This document shows positions 62,704-64,000 of a stretch of DNA of 64,000 nt, one piece after another. The notes beneath the pieces are model-generated. The model was not told where the DNA came from and ran no database searches. It saw nothing but the letters and a program-made list of their open reading frames with translations. The stretch is from contig CAUYUJ010018460.1 of assembly GCA_963575745.1 (NCBI GenBank), positions 250,001 through 314,000 on the forward strand, given 5' to 3'. Numbering within the stretch: the stretch's first letter is position 1; the number at the start of each line of letters is the position of its first letter. A program made the translations under genes and the position numbers. Source of the stretch: Prorocentrum cordatum (lineage: Eukaryota; Sar; Dinophyceae; Prorocentrales; Prorocentraceae).

Positions 62704-64000
62704 CAGTGTATCTCTACGGATTCCCCAGGCAAATGCAGCCAAGACAGGCGTGAGCGCACGGCCGTGTGCACCTTAAGTGTTCCCTTTTTTTCACTGCGGG
62801 TCGCGGCCGCGCAGACCAGACATGCAGCCGTGCATTGTTTGAGGGATGAAAAACACGGCCCGTCCTCCTCCTCCTCCTCCTCCTTCTCCTCCTCCTGGGT
62901 CTGTAAACCTCCTGGGGTCCCCCAAAGCCTAGAGCCGCCAGGACGCGGCATGTCACGCAGGGTTTGCCCTGTCAGCCCACAGGAGTTTCAGCGCACAGCG
63001 CCTCGTAAACCAGGGTAGGGGCGTTTTTTTATGCCCTTCAACTGTGGGGAGAGCACGATCCCTAATCGTGTGGACGGCTCGAGCGAAACCGCCGCCAGAG
63101 TGCTGCCCGACTGGGCGATTTCGGGTATCCCATCTTCTGTTGTCCTTGTAACCACGTAGAACCCCCTGGCGAAAAGATATCCGGGCAACGCGGCAACATA
63201 GAGAAACTTACCCAGGGACGTCTACAACCTTGTGTGCACATGAGGCGGCAATGCATAGACCGCTCATTACAAAAGCGAACATTGAAAGACTCACCGAACC
63301 CTTGAACGTTTCACCAGCGAACGCCGTGCCACAGCTAAATATTTCCCGATTGCGGCATTACTCTTGCGACATCGTTGACAGGACGCGACCACGAGCAGAC
63401 GAAAGCAGCAGAGCGACACGTGTGGAAACAGACGGAGGGCGGAGAAGTGGACAAAGTACGAGCGGAAGAGACAGCACCGCTCGCTACGTTCGCGGTGCAG
63501 AACAGAAACCTGCGCTGAGCGCAGCAAAAGTCCCTAACCGTCAAAAGGCAGCTGGATATTACCAGCCTGGAACATATCCCTATCCCTATGCTGGGCACCT
63601 CCTCATCACGATGCCAATATTAGGGATGCCCTTATTTTTTGAGGGCGAATCCCTAAGATTGTCATCGCTTTTTGGCGTGTCAATCTTAGGGATAGGGGTA
63701 CGTTCGAGGCTGGTAAGGAGAGAGTGTGGCATGGTCACAGGACAGCGCCGTGCGCTGCGCGGCGCCCCATCGCGCTGCGATCCGCGATCTGAGAGTTGCG
63801 ACAGTTTCGTAGGTCGCAGCCCCCCAGGGATGGGGAGGCGGAGGCGTAGGAGGCGGAGGAGGAGGAGGAGGCGGAGGAGGAGGAGGAGCGGGGAAGGTCG
63901 TAAGTAACCATGCAACAATTTCGTAAGTCGCATCATCGTAGGCAGCTCTGCTGGGCCTCCCAAGAGCCCACGAACGTGGCGATCGTTGCGCACTTCGCAG
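62704..64000. other. No gene recognised; small hairpin and two microsatellites
   Basis: A TCC run lies at 62,862-62,897 and a GGA/GGC run at 63,830-63,893. AATCCCTAAGATTG (63,646-63,659) pairs with CAATCTTAGGGAT (63,680-63,692), flanked by more CCCTAT words from 63,578, a small hairpin. Open frames between are not exon-like. Confidence 0.4.

Overview
The window looks like nuclear DNA from a dinoflagellate; I cannot name the genus. Evidence: exons are short and GC-rich at third codon positions, and lie between long pyrimidine-rich or microsatellite-rich introns. Several inferred 5' splice sites are GC or GA rather than GT. A near-complete relic of the dinoflagellate spliced leader sits at 18,256-18,278, just upstream of a coding start. 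One gene belongs to a repeated dinoflagellate family carrying 'HGDG' and 'QGDLEF' motifs, and there is a decayed LINE. No rRNA, tRNA, CRISPR array or bacterial-style operon was recognised.

Layout. 1-5.5 kb: TATG-rich degenerate DNA interrupted by two adjacent elements with CCCTACCTAGG ends and GCTTA-type satellites inside. 5.7-12.2 kb: small inverted-repeat elements, a pseudogene on the minus strand (7.3-7.8 kb), an array of 21-bp palindromes (8.0-8.4 kb), the first of four 90-bp-unit arrays (8.6-9.5 kb) and a TAG microsatellite. 12.3-22.6 kb: three plus-strand genes or gene parts (12.3-16.2, 18.3-20.0, 21.0-22.2 kb) and one doubtful one. The second 90-bp array (16.7-18.2 kb) lies between the first two. 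24.0-29.3 kb: a multi-exon gene of unknown function. The third 90-bp array follows at 29.4-31.2 kb. 31.7-34.8 kb: an intact four-exon, 719-residue, transposase-like gene. 35.5-48.4 kb: mostly repeats, with a probable minus-strand gene (exons at 36.7, 38.8 and 44.8 kb) and, inside its long intron, a plus-strand Cys-rich terminal exon. 49.4-52.8 kb: a decayed LINE. 52.8-54.8 kb: the fourth 90-bp array. 54.8-56.3 kb: a C2H2 zinc-finger exon and a complete two-exon gene of 243 residues. The single intron of that gene has long terminal inverted repeats and a TA duplication, and is the clearest candidate for a newly gained, transposon-derived intron (introner). 56.3-64 kb: minisatellites, nested duplications and a third copy of a dispersed repeat.

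The main theme is the interplay of genes and repeats. An 11-bp satellite (GCCAGAAGTTT and variants) lies inside introns of at least two genes, always with its CAG-containing strand in the sense direction. Two TIR-bearing element families carry tandem repeats inside them. Gene products are mostly unrecognised. All exon limits were inferred by eye from reading frame, phase and AG acceptors, so ends given without a phase check are approximate.
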